DNA of 64,000 nt from Peptostreptococcaceae bacterium (GCA_030532905.1 JAUNKE010000002.1:57941-121940); one strand, 5' to 3'; positions 1 to 8,828 are shown, numbered from the stretch's first letter. The notes: generated from the letters alone by a model not told the origin. Translations and numbers: made by a program.

Positions 1-750
1 AGTTACAATCATACCGGTTGCCGTCGAAATGAGCAGCGCCGGTATCTGTGATACCAATCCGTCACCAATGGTTGCGATGGAATATATTTGTAAGACTTCT
101 CCAAAAGAAAGTCCCGATTGAACCAATCCGATGACGGTTCCCGCAATAAAGTTGATTAAGGTGATGATGATGGACATCACGGCGTCCCCTTTTACAATCT
201 TGGTGGCACCGTCCATCGCACCGTAAAAATCGGCTTCCTTTTGAATTTTATATCGTCTGTTTCTTGCTTCTTCTTCCGTAATGAGTCCGGAGCTCAAATC
301 CGCATCGATTGCCATCTGTTTTCCCGGCATCGCATCGAGTGTAAATCGCGCCGCGACTTCCGCAACTCGCTCGGCACCTTTCGTGATGACGATGAATTGC
401 ACGAGTACGATAATCAGGAAGATGATTACCCCGACAATGATATTGCCCTGCAGTACAAAACTACCGAAGGCTTTGATGACCGCTCCCGCCTCACCTTGTT
501 TTGTTAAAATCAATCTCGTCGATGAAATATTCAAACCCAGCCGCAGCAATGTCGTAATGAGCAAGAGCGACGGAAAAATTGAAAACTCCAGCGACTCTTT
601 GATATTCATCGTAATGAGAAGTATCACCAATGAAATGGAGATGTTTAAGATAAACATGACATCCAGTGCAAAGGGACTTAGCGGAATCACCAACAGTAGT
701 ACAATAACGACTACGAATAATGAGATTCCGTTGCTCAATAGCCTTTTCAT
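1..750 (-). CDS. flhA: Flagellar export gate protein FlhA (partial, N-terminal part)
   Basis: FlhA is the large inner-membrane subunit of the flagellar type III export gate. It couples the proton gradient to export of rod, hook and filament subunits and binds chaperone-substrate complexes with its cytoplasmic domain. The window cuts the gene. About 250 N-terminal codons are present, starting at the ATG at 750 with a GGGAG site just upstream. The visible part has the clustered N-terminal membrane helices and the conserved cytoplasmic loop with [15 protein letters not shown] and the GAMDGA-KIVKGDA motif, which are diagnostic of the family. It follows flhB by about 25 nt as the last visible gene of the operon. 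The C-terminal chaperone-docking domain lies outside the window. Confidence 0.95.
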   Translation of the reverse strand, partial: MKRLLSNGISLFVVVIVLLLVIPLSPFALDVMFILNISISLVILLITMNIKESLEFSIFPSLLLITTLLRLGLNISSTRLILTKQGEAGAVIKAFGSFVLQGNIIVGVIIFLIIVLVQFIVITKGAERVAEVAARFTLDAMPGKQMAIDADLSSGLITEEEARNRRYKIQKEADFYGAMDGATKIVKGDAVMSIIITLINFIAGTVIGLVQSGLSFGEVLQIYSIATIGDGLVSQIPALLISTATGMIVT

Positions 751-775
751 AAAATCTCCCTACTACCCCAAACCT

Positions 776-1831
776 TTATCGCTTTTCCAAATCCAGTATC
801 TTTACCAGAATTTCCGCAATCTCACCGTAATGCTCCACCGGAATCTCCGCTCCGATTTCGGTTTGCGCAAACAGCGAGCGTGCGAGCGGTTTGTTTTCCA
901 AAACCTTGACGCCGGATTCTTCCGCCACTTTTATAATTCGAAGTGCCAGACTGTCCTGCCCTTTTGCAAGTACAATCGGTGCCGAACTTTTTTCCGGGTC
1001 ATATTTGAGTGCTACCGCAAAATGCGTCGGGTTTTTGATAACGACATCGGCATCCGGTACGGCCTGCATCATTCGAGACATTGCCATACGACGCTGCATA
1101 TCCTTGATTTTCCCCTTGATTTGCGGATCACCTTCCGTTTGTTTGTATTCTTCCTTAATTTCCTGCTTCGACATTTTTATCTGTCGCTCGTAATCCCACC
1201 ATTGATAGAGATAATCGCCGGCGGAAATCACTACAAACACCACCGATATCGTATAGACCAAACCCATCACCGTGCCGATCATGTAGTTGGTTGCACTCGA
1301 TACGGGCATTTGCATGGTTCGCGTAATCGGAACCAATCGCTTGGCAATGAACTGATAAACAATCGCCGCAAGAATACTGATTTTCAATAAATTTTTTGTA
1401 AGCTCCACCCAGTTTTTGAGTGCAAACAATCGTTGAACTCCCTGAATGGGATTTAATTTGCTGAACTTCGGTTTGAATGCTTCCGTCGAAAACAGCAATC
1501 GGGTCTGCGCCATCGTTGCGATGATTGCAACGCTCCCTGAAATAATCAATATCGGAAATGCCGTTTTTGCAAAAGCGATTACGAAGTCTTCCGTAACAAT
1601 CCGAGCATAATCCTTATCCACCTTGCTGACCGTCGCCATCAACGAAAAATATCTCGTCATAAAGCTTCCGATGCTTGTGCCGATAAAAGGCGATAACAAT
1701 CTCAGTGCGCTGAATACCCCCAGCAGAGAACAAGCTATCACGACATCACGACTCATCATGACATGACCCTTTTTCCGCTCATCCCGCCTCTTCTTGGGGG
1801 TGGCTTTTTCGGTTTTGGAATCCGCCGCCAT
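776..1831 (-). CDS. flhB: Flagellar export switch protein FlhB
   Basis: FlhB is the membrane export-gate protein that switches specificity from rod/hook to filament substrates after autocleavage. The 351-residue product has a charged N-terminus (residues 1-22), four membrane segments between about 30 and 210, a basic linker and the C-terminal cytoplasmic domain. The autocleavage motif NPTH is intact at residues 267-270, so switching should work as in the family; the hook-length ruler FliK that triggers it is encoded in the same operon. The ATG at 1831 follows an AAAGGAGAG site. It lies 9 nt after fliR and 25 nt before flhA, the classical gene order. Confidence 0.97.
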   Translation of the reverse strand: MAADSKTEKATPKKRRDERKKGHVMMSRDVVIACSLLGVFSALRLLSPFIGTSIGSFMTRYFSLMATVSKVDKDYARIVTEDFVIAFAKTAFPILIISGSVAIIATMAQTRLLFSTEAFKPKFSKLNPIQGVQRLFALKNWVELTKNLLKISILAAIVYQFIAKRLVPITRTMQMPVSSATNYMIGTVMGLVYTISVVFVVISAGDYLYQWWDYERQIKMSKQEIKEEYKQTEGDPQIKGKIKDMQRRMAMSRMMQAVPDADVVIKNPTHFAVALKYDPEKSSAPIVLAKGQDSLALRIIKVAEESGVKVLENKPLARSLFAQTEIGAEIPVEHYGEIAEILVKILDLEKR

Positions 1832-1840
1832 AGCTCTCCT

Positions 1841-2599
1841 TTACATCAACGACACCACCGTTTGAAGTTGTTCCACCATATTCAGCACCAGCTCTTTGAT
1901 AAAATCGCCCATCGGTGCAATCAAAAATACGATGGCTATCAAACCGATCAATATCTTGGTCTGAATATTGACTGCAAAAATATTGATTTGCGGTATCGTC
2001 TTCATCAAAATTCCTACCCCTGCCTCTCCCACCAGTTCCAGTGCTATCACCGGAAAGGCAAGCTGTACGCCCAGCAATGTGCATTCTGCAAAAAGCTTCA
2101 GGATATGTGCGCTTGCGTCCGCGGAAAGACTCAATGTTCCGTAGGGCACTATTTTTCTTAAATCAATCAGCAATTGAAACAAAGCATGATGCCCGTCCAT
2201 CACAAAAAAGATGAGCATGAACATGATGTTGAGTATCGTTGCCGATAATGCGATGGAGCTGTTGGATTGCATATCGTAGATGGTCGCCATCGAAAGTCCC
2301 ATTTGAAAATCGATGATGCCGCCCGCCAACACGATGATGTATTGAAAAAGCGAAACGATGAATCCAATCAGATATCCCAGCACAAATTCTTTAAGCAAAA
2401 GTACCACATATTCCAGCAGGCTGCCGACTTCAATCGTCTCCTGATGAGGCATGGTGAACAAAAAAATGCTCAGCCCCATAATCAGTCCCGCCTTCACTAA
2501 ATTGGGAATGCCTCGTCGTCCGAAAATCGGATTGACCAGGACAAATCCCGAGACTCTCATCGATATCAGAGTCCAAAGAAGAATGTCCGTTTGTCCCAT
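1841..2599 (-). CDS. fliR: Flagellar export gate protein FliR
   Basis: FliR is part of the FliPQR export-gate core through which unfolded flagellar subunits cross the membrane. The 252-residue product is almost entirely hydrophobic, with six or more predicted membrane segments and the family signature VNPIFGRRGIP near the N-terminus. The length is typical. The ATG at 2599 has an AGGAGG site, 9 nt downstream of fliQ. Position between fliQ and flhB matches most Firmicutes flagellar operons. Confidence 0.96.
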   Translation of the reverse strand: MGQTDILLWTLISMRVSGFVLVNPIFGRRGIPNLVKAGLIMGLSIFLFTMPHQETIEVGSLLEYVVLLLKEFVLGYLIGFIVSLFQYIIVLAGGIIDFQMGLSMATIYDMQSNSSIALSATILNIMFMLIFFVMDGHHALFQLLIDLRKIVPYGTLSLSADASAHILKLFAECTLLGVQLAFPVIALELVGEAGVGILMKTIPQINIFAVNIQTKILIGLIAIVFLIAPMGDFIKELVLNMVEQLQTVVSLM

Positions 2600-2607
2600 A
2601 CATCCTC

Positions 2608-2868
2608 CTATTTGAGCATCAAGTCGAAAATCTCATGACTGAAACCTTGCAGCAGTTCCAGCATCGCTCCTCCCGTCAACAGTAAAACCGCTGCAATGAG
2701 AATGAGCTTCGGAACGAAGGTCAAGGTCTGCTCATTGATTTGCGTCGCTGCTTGCAAAATGGAAATGAGAACGCCGATTCCCATGGACAAAAGCAAAATC
2801 GGTGCCGCCAGTTTAACGGCAACCATCGCCGCCGATTGCATGATGCCGATTACTTCCGAATTCGTCAT
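2608..2868 (-). CDS. fliQ: Flagellar export gate protein FliQ
   Basis: FliQ is the small two-helix export-gate subunit that packs around FliP and FliR. The 86-residue product has two membrane helices (about 15-40 and 52-75) and the pattern AAPILLLSMGIGVLISILQAATQINEQTL seen, with small variations, throughout the family. Length is normal (85-90 residues). The start at 2868 has a strong AAGGAGG site, and the gene sits 11 nt after fliP. Confidence 0.96.
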   Translation of the reverse strand: MTNSEVIGIMQSAAMVAVKLAAPILLLSMGIGVLISILQAATQINEQTLTFVPKLILIAAVLLLTGGAMLELLQGFSHEIFDLMLK

Positions 2869-2879
2869 ATCGCGCCTCC

Positions 2880-3533
2880 TTAATTAAAACTCCGCATGAG
2901 AGTTGAAAAGAGAAGATTCCATCCATCCAGCGTGACGAAGAGCAATATCTTAAACGGCAACGAAATCATCGCCGGCGGTAACATAATCATCCCCATTGAC
3001 ATCAGCGTACTGGATACGACAATGTCAATCAACAAAAACGGAATGAAAAGTAAAAATCCCATGATGAATGCTCTCTTGAGCTCCGATGTCATAAATGCCG
3101 GAATGACCACACGCATCGGAATATCATCCGGATTTTCCGGCGTGCTTTGACCGCTTGCCGACATATACATATCGAGCGTGTTGACTTCCGTTTGCTTCAG
3201 CATAAAATTTCGAAGCGGTTTTTGCGCCCGCTCGAATGCCTGCTTTTGTGTAATCGTCCCCGCCTTGTACGGCTCATACGCATTTTTCGTAATGTCGTCC
3301 GTTACCGGTGCCATGATGAAAAGCGTCAGAAAGATTGCGATTCCCACCAACACCATATTGGGCGGTGTCTGCTGAATTCCCAAAGCATTTCGCAAAAACG
3401 AAAGTATGATGATGATTCTTGTAAAACTGGTCATCATTACCAGTAAGGATGGCAGGAGTGACACGGATGTCAGGAGAAATAAAATCTCCAGCGTCTCCAC
3501 TCCGTCCCCGTTTATATTGATCAATGCATCCAT
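2880..3533 (-). CDS. fliP: Flagellar export gate protein FliP, without the usual signal peptide
   Basis: FliP forms the pentameric core of the export-gate channel with FliQ and FliR. The 217-residue product contains the hallmark segments LVMMTSFTRIIIILSFLRNA and GIQQTPPNMVLVGIAIFLT plus four membrane helices. Family members usually carry a cleaved N-terminal signal peptide and are about 245-260 residues long. Here the protein starts almost directly at the mature region (MDALININGDGVE). The reading frame upstream of the ATG at 3533 runs into fliO without an evident start, so the short form is probably real. The ribosome site (GGGGTAG) is weaker than that of its neighbours. fliO lies 17 nt upstream, fliQ 11 nt downstream. 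Confidence 0.94.
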   Translation of the reverse strand: MDALININGDGVETLEILFLLTSVSLLPSLLVMMTSFTRIIIILSFLRNALGIQQTPPNMVLVGIAIFLTLFIMAPVTDDITKNAYEPYKAGTITQKQAFERAQKPLRNFMLKQTEVNTLDMYMSASGQSTPENPDDIPMRVVIPAFMTSELKRAFIMGFLLFIPFLLIDIVVSSTLMSMGMIMLPPAMISLPFKILLFVTLDGWNLLFSTLMRSFN

Positions 3534-3550
3534 AACTACCCCACTGTGAG

Positions 3551-3886
3551 CTACTTTTTGCTCAACTTGTTAAATATCTCCGAGAATTTTTGCTGCAAGG
3601 GTTCCGGCGGACTGTCCGCCATCATCGCCTGCACATCTTCCTCATTCAGCTCCGCCAAATTCGAAATTCCGCCCTGCGTGATACCCAGCAAAAATTGTCT
3701 TTCTCCGATGCGCACCGCCGCAATCGCCTTATCCTGTCCGACCGCCATGCTGTCCAGCAATCGAATATGCTTTGCGCTGCTCTGTCTCGCGGTTGCGCCA
3801 CCCAAGAACTTGCTTGCCAAATAGGCAAGATATAAAATACCAATGAGGATGACGATGGAAAGCAACAATGGAAATGTTCCCTGCAT
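3551..3886 (-). CDS. fliO: Flagellar biosynthesis protein FliO
   Basis: FliO is a small single-pass membrane protein that helps assemble the FliP ring of the export gate. The 111-residue product has one N-terminal membrane helix (about 7-28) followed by a short cytoplasmic domain with IRLLDSMAVGQDKAIAAVRIGE, a FliO/FliZ-type pattern in which a small domain ends in a hydrophobic strand (REFLLGIT in relatives). Assignment rests on this pattern and on its position between fliY and fliP. FliO sequences are poorly conserved. Confidence 0.85.
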   Translation of the reverse strand: MQGTFPLLLSIVILIGILYLAYLASKFLGGATARQSSAKHIRLLDSMAVGQDKAIAAVRIGERQFLLGITQGGISNLAELNEEDVQAMMADSPPEPLQQKFSEIFNKLSKK

Positions 3887-3890
3887 CTTT

Positions 3891-5144
3891 CTATCCTTTC
3901 CCTAACACCTCGGTAACTCGTATTCCGAAATTATCATGAACAACGACCACATCGCCTCTTGCGATGCAACGATTGTTCGCATAAACTTCCACCTGGTCGC
4001 CCGCCATCTTATCCAATACGATGAGCGATCCCTGCGTGATTTCCAAAATTTCCTTAATCGGTTTTTTGGTTCGTCCAATCTCAACCGATACCACCAACGG
4101 AACATCCATCAGCATATCCACATTTTCCTGCTTCGGTACACCGGTCAGCGTATCGTTGATTCGCTGCGTCTCTCTGACCTCGATTACTCGCGGCTCCAAT
4201 GCGCCGCTTGGAACAAAGTTGGAGCTCGAAGCACTCTGCGGAGTCGAAGGTTGACTTACTGCGGCAGGTGTTGTATTTTCCACAACCGGTGCTGCATTCG
4301 CCGGAGTCTCCTGAGTCTCGCGAAGCATTTTCTCAATCTCTTCCTGACTGAGCATGCCGCCCGATGAAGCCGGTTCCGATATTTTCTCCGTCTGCTGCGC
4401 TCCGGCAAGCATCGCTTCGATTTCATCTTGACTGAGTGACTTGCTTTCATTTGACTCATTCATCATCGCTTCAATCTGCTCCTGACTGAGCGATGCGGAT
4501 TCGGATTTCGTCTCAACCGGTTGCGCCGGCATATCGTCTCCACCCATATTCATTTCCTGCATAAAGGTTGCCACCATATCTTTGACCAAGTGAATCGGCA
4601 TGACATTCATAAATTCACTTTTGAGCTTGCCCTCGATGGACAGGTCAAATTCAATTACTACAAAATTGGATGATACCTCGAAATGTTTTTCTTTAAAATC
4701 TTCGGCATCTTTTACTTCAAAGGTTGTCGGTGTCGAAATATTTATCATTCTCCCCATCAGTTCCGACAGCGCGGTGGATGATGCTCCCATCATCTGATTC
4801 ATCACTTCGCGTACGGCGCTGAGAGATATTTCGTCCAGTTCAAAGTTTTCGTCTTCTATCTCTGTCCCCATCAACATCTCAAGGATGACTTTAATGTCTT
4901 CTCGCTTGAGAATCATAATGTTGTTTCCTGTAATCCCTTGCACATAATCAATCGTGACTGCGATTGCAGGCTCCAGATTCTTAAACTCAAACTCTTCATA
5001 GGATTCTACCCTAACCCTCGGCACAGTGATATCCACCCTTGCATTCAGCATATTGGATACCGCCGTTGCAGACGAGCCCAGGCTGATATTGACTATCTCG
5101 CCTATCGCGTCAATCTCTATTGAGCTTAGAATTTCATGGTTCAT
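3891..5144 (-). CDS. fliY: Flagellar motor switch phosphatase FliY with three internal CheY-P-binding-like peptides
   Basis: FliY is a C-ring component that also dephosphorylates CheY-P. The 417-residue protein has an N-terminal CheC/FliY phosphatase-type region with two related halves (about 1-200), a low-complexity linker (about 201-335) and a C-terminal FliN-type SpoA domain (about 337-417). The linker contains three copies of a FliM-like CheY-P-binding peptide: LSQEQIEAMM (219-228), LSQDEIEAML (237-246) and LSQEEIEKML (265-274). In Bacillus FliY a single such peptide sits at the extreme N-terminus (family knowledge), so the triple internal arrangement is unusual. Start ATG at 5144 has an AAGGGGGAGG site. 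It lies between flgC and fliO; a separate short FliN is also encoded nearby. Confidence 0.93.
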   Translation of the reverse strand: MNHEILSSIEIDAIGEIVNISLGSSATAVSNMLNARVDITVPRVRVESYEEFEFKNLEPAIAVTIDYVQGITGNNIMILKREDIKVILEMLMGTEIEDENFELDEISLSAVREVMNQMMGASSTALSELMGRMINISTPTTFEVKDAEDFKEKHFEVSSNFVVIEFDLSIEGKLKSEFMNVMPIHLVKDMVATFMQEMNMGGDDMPAQPVETKSESASLSQEQIEAMMNESNESKSLSQDEIEAMLAGAQQTEKISEPASSGGMLSQEEIEKMLRETQETPANAAPVVENTTPAAVSQPSTPQSASSSNFVPSGALEPRVIEVRETQRINDTLTGVPKQENVDMLMDVPLVVSVEIGRTKKPIKEILEITQGSLIVLDKMAGDQVEVYANNRCIARGDVVVVHDNFGIRVTEVLGKG

Positions 5145-5162
5145 TTTTTCCTCCCCCTTGGG

Positions 5163-5597
5163 TTACTTGCCGACTTCCAATGCTTTTTGCGCCATCAATT
5201 TCATCGTGTTGAAGACGGTGACATTCGCATCGTATGAGCGCGATGCGGACATCGCATCGATGGTCTCTTTGACGAGCTCGACATTGGGCATCATCACATA
5301 TCCGTTTTCGTCGGCATCCGGATGCTCCGGATTATATACCGGCTTGAAATCTCTTTCATCTTCAACAATTTCTTCCACATGGACGCCGCCTTTTGCTTTT
5401 TGCATCTTGCTGCTGAGCACTTTTCTGAAAGTGTCCTGTTCATTGGGTCGAAGGACGACCATCTTTCTTCGATAAGGTCCACCGCCCTCGGTTCGGGTGG
5501 TATCGATATTGGCGATGTTCTCCGAGATTATGTCCAATCGCTGTCTTTGTGCCGTCAATGCGGATGCACTGATATTTAGCGAGCTGAGAAATGACAT
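5163..5597 (-). CDS. flgC: Flagellar basal-body rod protein FlgC, displaced from flgB-fliE
   Basis: FlgC is a proximal rod protein exported by the flagellar type III system. The 144-residue product starts with the rod/hook motif SALTAQRQRLDIISENIANI and ends with the helical motif VKETIDAMSASRSYDANVTV, both diagnostic of FlgC. Length is normal. The start at 5597 has an AGGAGG site. In most Firmicutes operons flgC lies between flgB and fliE; here flgB and fliE are adjacent (17655-18355) and flgC sits about 12 kb downstream, between cheY and fliY. It is intact and co-oriented, so it should still be expressed with the operon. Confidence 0.94.
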   Translation of the reverse strand: MSFLSSLNISASALTAQRQRLDIISENIANIDTTRTEGGGPYRRKMVVLRPNEQDTFRKVLSSKMQKAKGGVHVEEIVEDERDFKPVYNPEHPDADENGYVMMPNVELVKETIDAMSASRSYDANVTVFNTMKLMAQKALEVGK

Positions 5598-5605
5598 AAG
5601 TCCTC

Positions 5606-5965
5606 CTATCCAAGCAATTGTTCTACGGTTTTAATAATACGATCCGGTTTGAACGGTTTTACAATAAAGTCCTTTGCTCCGGATTTGATAGCGTCGATTA
5701 CCATCGCCTCCTGTCCCATCGCGGAACACATTACGATTTGCGCCTGCGGATTTTGACTGCGAATCGCTTTGAGCGCTTCCAAGCCGTCCATATTCGGCAT
5801 CGTAATATCCATAATGACAAGATCCGGCTTCACTTCATTGTACATTTCCACCGCTTGAGCTCCGTCGCCCGCTTCATATAAATCCGAATATCCATTTTTT
5901 GTCAGCGTATCCTTTACCATCATTCTCATAAACGCCGCATCATCCACTACTAATATTTTTGCCAT
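5606..5965 (-). CDS. cheY: Chemotaxis response regulator CheY
   Basis: CheY is the diffusible response regulator that binds the flagellar switch when phosphorylated by CheA and changes rotation direction. The 119-residue single-domain receiver has the acidic pair D8-D9, the phospho-acceptor D53 in IMDITMP, the conserved Ser in MCSAMG and the Lys in VKPF. No output domain is present. It lies inside the flagellar operon between fliN and flgC, beside genes for both its binding partners (FliM, FliY) and a likely phosphatase (FliY). Confidence 0.95.
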   Translation of the reverse strand: MAKILVVDDAAFMRMMVKDTLTKNGYSDLYEAGDGAQAVEMYNEVKPDLVIMDITMPNMDGLEALKAIRSQNPQAQIVMCSAMGQEAMVIDAIKSGAKDFIVKPFKPDRIIKTVEQLLG

Positions 5966-5977
5966 TTTTCCTCTCCT

Positions 5978-6211
5978 TTAGATTAACTCTCTTATTTTTA
6001 TTCCTAAACTGTCATCTACCACGATAATATCTCCTCTTGCAATCAATCGGTTGTTCGCAAATATATCCACGGTGTCGCCTGCATATTTGTCGAGCACAAC
6101 CAATGTTCCGTCGCCGAATTCGAGGATTTCTTCAATTGTACTTTTCACACTGCCGATTTCGATGGACAGTTCGACCATCTCATCTAAAAATCCTATTTTT
6201 CTTTCCTTCAT
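5978..6211 (-). CDS. fliN: Flagellar motor switch protein FliN (short form)
   Basis: FliN forms the lower part of the C-ring with FliM and docks the export ATPase complex. The 77-residue product is a single SpoA domain: VELSIEIGSVKSTIEEIL, then GTLVVLDKYAGDTVDIFANN and IARGDIIVVDDSLGIKI. It is very similar in pattern to the C-terminal domain of FliY encoded about 0.9 kb downstream, so this operon carries both a dedicated FliN and a FliY. The start at 6211 has a GGGGTGG site and follows fliM by 10 nt. Confidence 0.92.
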   Translation of the reverse strand: MKERKIGFLDEMVELSIEIGSVKSTIEEILEFGDGTLVVLDKYAGDTVDIFANNRLIARGDIIVVDDSLGIKIRELI

Positions 6212-6221
6212 TCATCCACCC

Positions 6222-7232
6222 CTACTGGTCTATCATTCGGTTGATTTTAACCGCCATATTCTTTTTGTGAACACCCAGTTTTCCGGTAAAACGCTCTTTC
6301 TCGTCGATGAATAAGAACACATCGGAGTCTTTCGGTCTGTTCAGATTGATTATGTCGCCCACCTTGAGCTCATACGCATCGCCGAGCAATATTTTGGAGC
6401 TGCCCATGCGTACTTTTATTTCCAATGAGCTGCCGCGAAGCGCTTCCATAATCACCGCTTCCTCTTCGCTGTTTAAGCGTTGACCTTGACTTTCCTTCAA
6501 CATCTTTTCGTATTCCGAGAAGATGCCCGACAAGGTGCTTCCCGGTATGCAGATGCTGAGTTTCCCCTGCGTCGCACCAAGCTGAATATTGATGACGACG
6601 ATGACCACCGTCTCATCCGCTCCGATGAGCTGCACCATACTCGGATTTTTTTCCAGCCTTGTAAAATTAAAATCCACATTGGTGAATGTTCCCCAAGCAT
6701 CTTTCAGATTTCTTACAATGTGCACATACAATGCTTCAAAGAGTGACAGTTCCACATCTGTATATTTATACTGAAAAGGTACTTCCACATCGGAACCGTC
6801 GCCACCCCCGATCATCATGTCAATCATCGCCAATGTAAGTTGCGTTGAAACATTCATCAGGATGGGTGAAGACTTCTTGTTGTCGATTAGTCCCACGCCC
6901 ACTACCCCGAGCACGTCATTTTCGCCCAATGCATTTGAAAACTCATAATATCTTTGCTCCTCGATACCGATTACTTCGACATCGCAGCTCGTGCGAAAGA
7001 TTCCGTTGAGTTTGGAAGACAACATTCTTGCGTAGTTGTCATACACATTGTCGAGCAATTTGAGTTTATCTCTTGTAAACTTCTTCGGACTGTAAAAATT
7101 ATACTTCCGATATTCTTCCTGCTCGATGGGTTTTACTTCCTCAACCGGCGCCTGCTCCTGTGATTCATCGCCACCGGCAAGCATTGAGTTTAACAGCATG
7201 TCTATCTGACTTTGGGACAATACTTCTGACAT
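6222..7232 (-). CDS. fliM: Flagellar motor switch protein FliM
   Basis: FliM is the middle layer of the C-ring; it binds CheY-P and FliG and transmits the switch signal. The 336-residue protein has the N-terminal CheY-P-binding peptide LSQSQIDMLL (residues 5-14), a linker, the CheC-like middle domain (about 55-240) with the GGGDG loop, and a C-terminal SpoA domain (about 255-330). Length is typical. The ATG at 7232 follows an AAGGAGGTG site, 12 nt after motB. There is no fliL between motB and fliM, where that gene often lies. Confidence 0.96.
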   Translation of the reverse strand: MSEVLSQSQIDMLLNSMLAGGDESQEQAPVEEVKPIEQEEYRKYNFYSPKKFTRDKLKLLDNVYDNYARMLSSKLNGIFRTSCDVEVIGIEEQRYYEFSNALGENDVLGVVGVGLIDNKKSSPILMNVSTQLTLAMIDMMIGGGDGSDVEVPFQYKYTDVELSLFEALYVHIVRNLKDAWGTFTNVDFNFTRLEKNPSMVQLIGADETVVIVVINIQLGATQGKLSICIPGSTLSGIFSEYEKMLKESQGQRLNSEEEAVIMEALRGSSLEIKVRMGSSKILLGDAYELKVGDIINLNRPKDSDVFLFIDEKERFTGKLGVHKKNMAVKINRMIDQ

Positions 7233-7244
7233 TTTTTCACCTCC

Positions 7245-8012
7245 TTAGCCTTGTTGATAAGCTTCTTTATAGTATTCATCCAGTGCTTTCACCACTGCCC
7301 CGCTCTCCGTGATGAGAATCTCTACCCTTCGGTTCTTCGCTCGATTTTCCGCCGTGTCGAAAGGGCTGACCGGTCTGAACTGACCGTAGGAGCTTGAAAC
7401 CAGTTTGGCAGGGTCGATTACATTCTTCCCCTGAATATAAACGAGCACTTCGGTCGCTCGGTTCGACGATAGAAAACGGTCAAAATGAACATCGTTGATT
7501 TGGTTCGGCGATGCTTGAGAAGTATGTCCCAGCACCTGAATCTCTTGGATGACATCGCCCGCTTTCCCGATAACCGAGGTGAATATATCCAACACATCTT
7601 TGCCCTCCGGCAACAGTTGGTAGCTGTCTCCGCTAAAAAATACATTGTTTCTGAAAGTGACGAAGGCAAAACCGTCGCCTTTTCTTATCTCAACATCGGA
7701 CTGCAAATTTTGGTCGGCTATCTCTTTGGAAAGTACAAAGTACAAAGTTTCCAAAGAATCAATCTCCGTATTTGCCGTCACATCGGTGGAATCAAATTTT
7801 GATTCGTCCGCAGGCTCTCCGGTGATAATCTGCGCAACTTCCTTTCCCGCATCGGGATTAAAACTTTTTACAACAATCGCCCACTTCGCCGCGTCAACCG
7901 AACTGATGGAGTAAAGCAGTACAAAAAAGCACAGCAGCAATGTTACCATGTCCGAGTAGGTTGCCAGCCAAGCCGCACCGCCTCCCGAACTTTCTCTCCT
8001 TCGTCTTTTCAT
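7245..8012 (-). CDS. motB: Flagellar stator protein MotB
   Basis: MotB forms the ion-driven stator with MotA and anchors it to peptidoglycan. The 255-residue product has a basic N-terminus, one membrane helix with the ion-binding Asp in the motif ATYSDMVTLLLCFFVLLYS (D21), a plug/linker and a C-terminal OmpA-like peptidoglycan-binding domain (about 120-240) with FDRFLSSNRATEVL and NRRVEI. It lies 10 nt downstream of motA. Coupling ion (proton or sodium) cannot be told from the sequence by eye. Confidence 0.96.
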   Translation of the reverse strand: MKRRRRESSGGGAAWLATYSDMVTLLLCFFVLLYSISSVDAAKWAIVVKSFNPDAGKEVAQIITGEPADESKFDSTDVTANTEIDSLETLYFVLSKEIADQNLQSDVEIRKGDGFAFVTFRNNVFFSGDSYQLLPEGKDVLDIFTSVIGKAGDVIQEIQVLGHTSQASPNQINDVHFDRFLSSNRATEVLVYIQGKNVIDPAKLVSSSYGQFRPVSPFDTAENRAKNRRVEILITESGAVVKALDEYYKEAYQQG

Positions 8013-8022
8013 AGCTCACTCC

Positions 8023-8817
8023 TTAGGCTTTGTCGGCTGCCGGTTCTCCGGCATCCTTCTTACGCTTGCTGAATGCCAGATAGGTTTGCAATTTCTCTCG
8101 CAGGAATTTCGGATTGTCGCCCGATTGAATCGAAAGCACGCCTTCGATAACAATATTTTTGTAGAGCAATTCCTGCTCATTTCGCTGTTTCAACTTTTTT
8201 GCCAATGGCGCAAAAATCAGGTTTGCAAGTACGGTTCCATAGAAAGTGGTAATCAATGCGACCGACATATCCTGTCCGATCGTACTTTCGCCACCGCCCG
8301 ACGGGTCCATATTCTTCAGCATGTTGATAAGTCCAATCAGGGTTCCGACCATACCGAATGCCGGCGATATCGCCTCCCCCGTATCATAGAGTGCAACGGA
8401 TTTGGCATGACGATCATCCAAATAAGCCAACTCTTCGGTGAGTATCTCTTTGATTTTTTCCGAATCGGGCACATCGACAATCATCATCAGAGAGCTTTTG
8501 AAAAAGGGTTCGGTAATCTCATTGGATTTTTCTTCTAATGAAAGCAAGCCGTTTTTTCTCGCAATCTGCGCCAGCTCCACCATCTTTTCAATGCACTCGT
8601 TGGGGTCATATCCCTTTCCGTTTAGAATAATCTTGATATGTTTAGGAATTTCCTTGAATGTACTTAGGGGAAAGCTTGCAATCAATCCTGCCAGCGTACC
8701 ACCGATTACGATGACGATACTCGGAATGTCGATGAAGTTTTTGATATTTTGAAATTGAATTCCGTTGATAATCAGTATCGTACCAAGTAGTATTCCTATT
8801 ATGGTTGAAATATCCAT
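8023..8817 (-). CDS. motA: Flagellar stator protein MotA
   Basis: MotA surrounds the MotB helix in the stator and contacts FliG to generate torque. The 264-residue protein has four membrane segments, a large cytoplasmic loop with conserved charged residues, and the family motif PAFGMVGTLIGLINMLKNM before helix 3, followed by the helix-3/4 segment with VALITTFYGTVLANLIFAPLA. Length is typical. The ATG at 8817 follows a GGAGGG site; flbD lies 11 nt upstream and motB 10 nt downstream. Confidence 0.97.
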   Translation of the reverse strand: MDISTIIGILLGTILIINGIQFQNIKNFIDIPSIVIVIGGTLAGLIASFPLSTFKEIPKHIKIILNGKGYDPNECIEKMVELAQIARKNGLLSLEEKSNEITEPFFKSSLMMIVDVPDSEKIKEILTEELAYLDDRHAKSVALYDTGEAISPAFGMVGTLIGLINMLKNMDPSGGGESTIGQDMSVALITTFYGTVLANLIFAPLAKKLKQRNEQELLYKNIVIEGVLSIQSGDNPKFLREKLQTYLAFSKRKKDAGEPAADKA

Positions 8818-8828
8818 TTTCCCTCCAA

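Noticed and set aside
241..1390. Plus-strand frames opposite flhA and flhB
   Set aside because: They are antisense shadows of well-supported flagellar genes and have no ribosome sites or family features.
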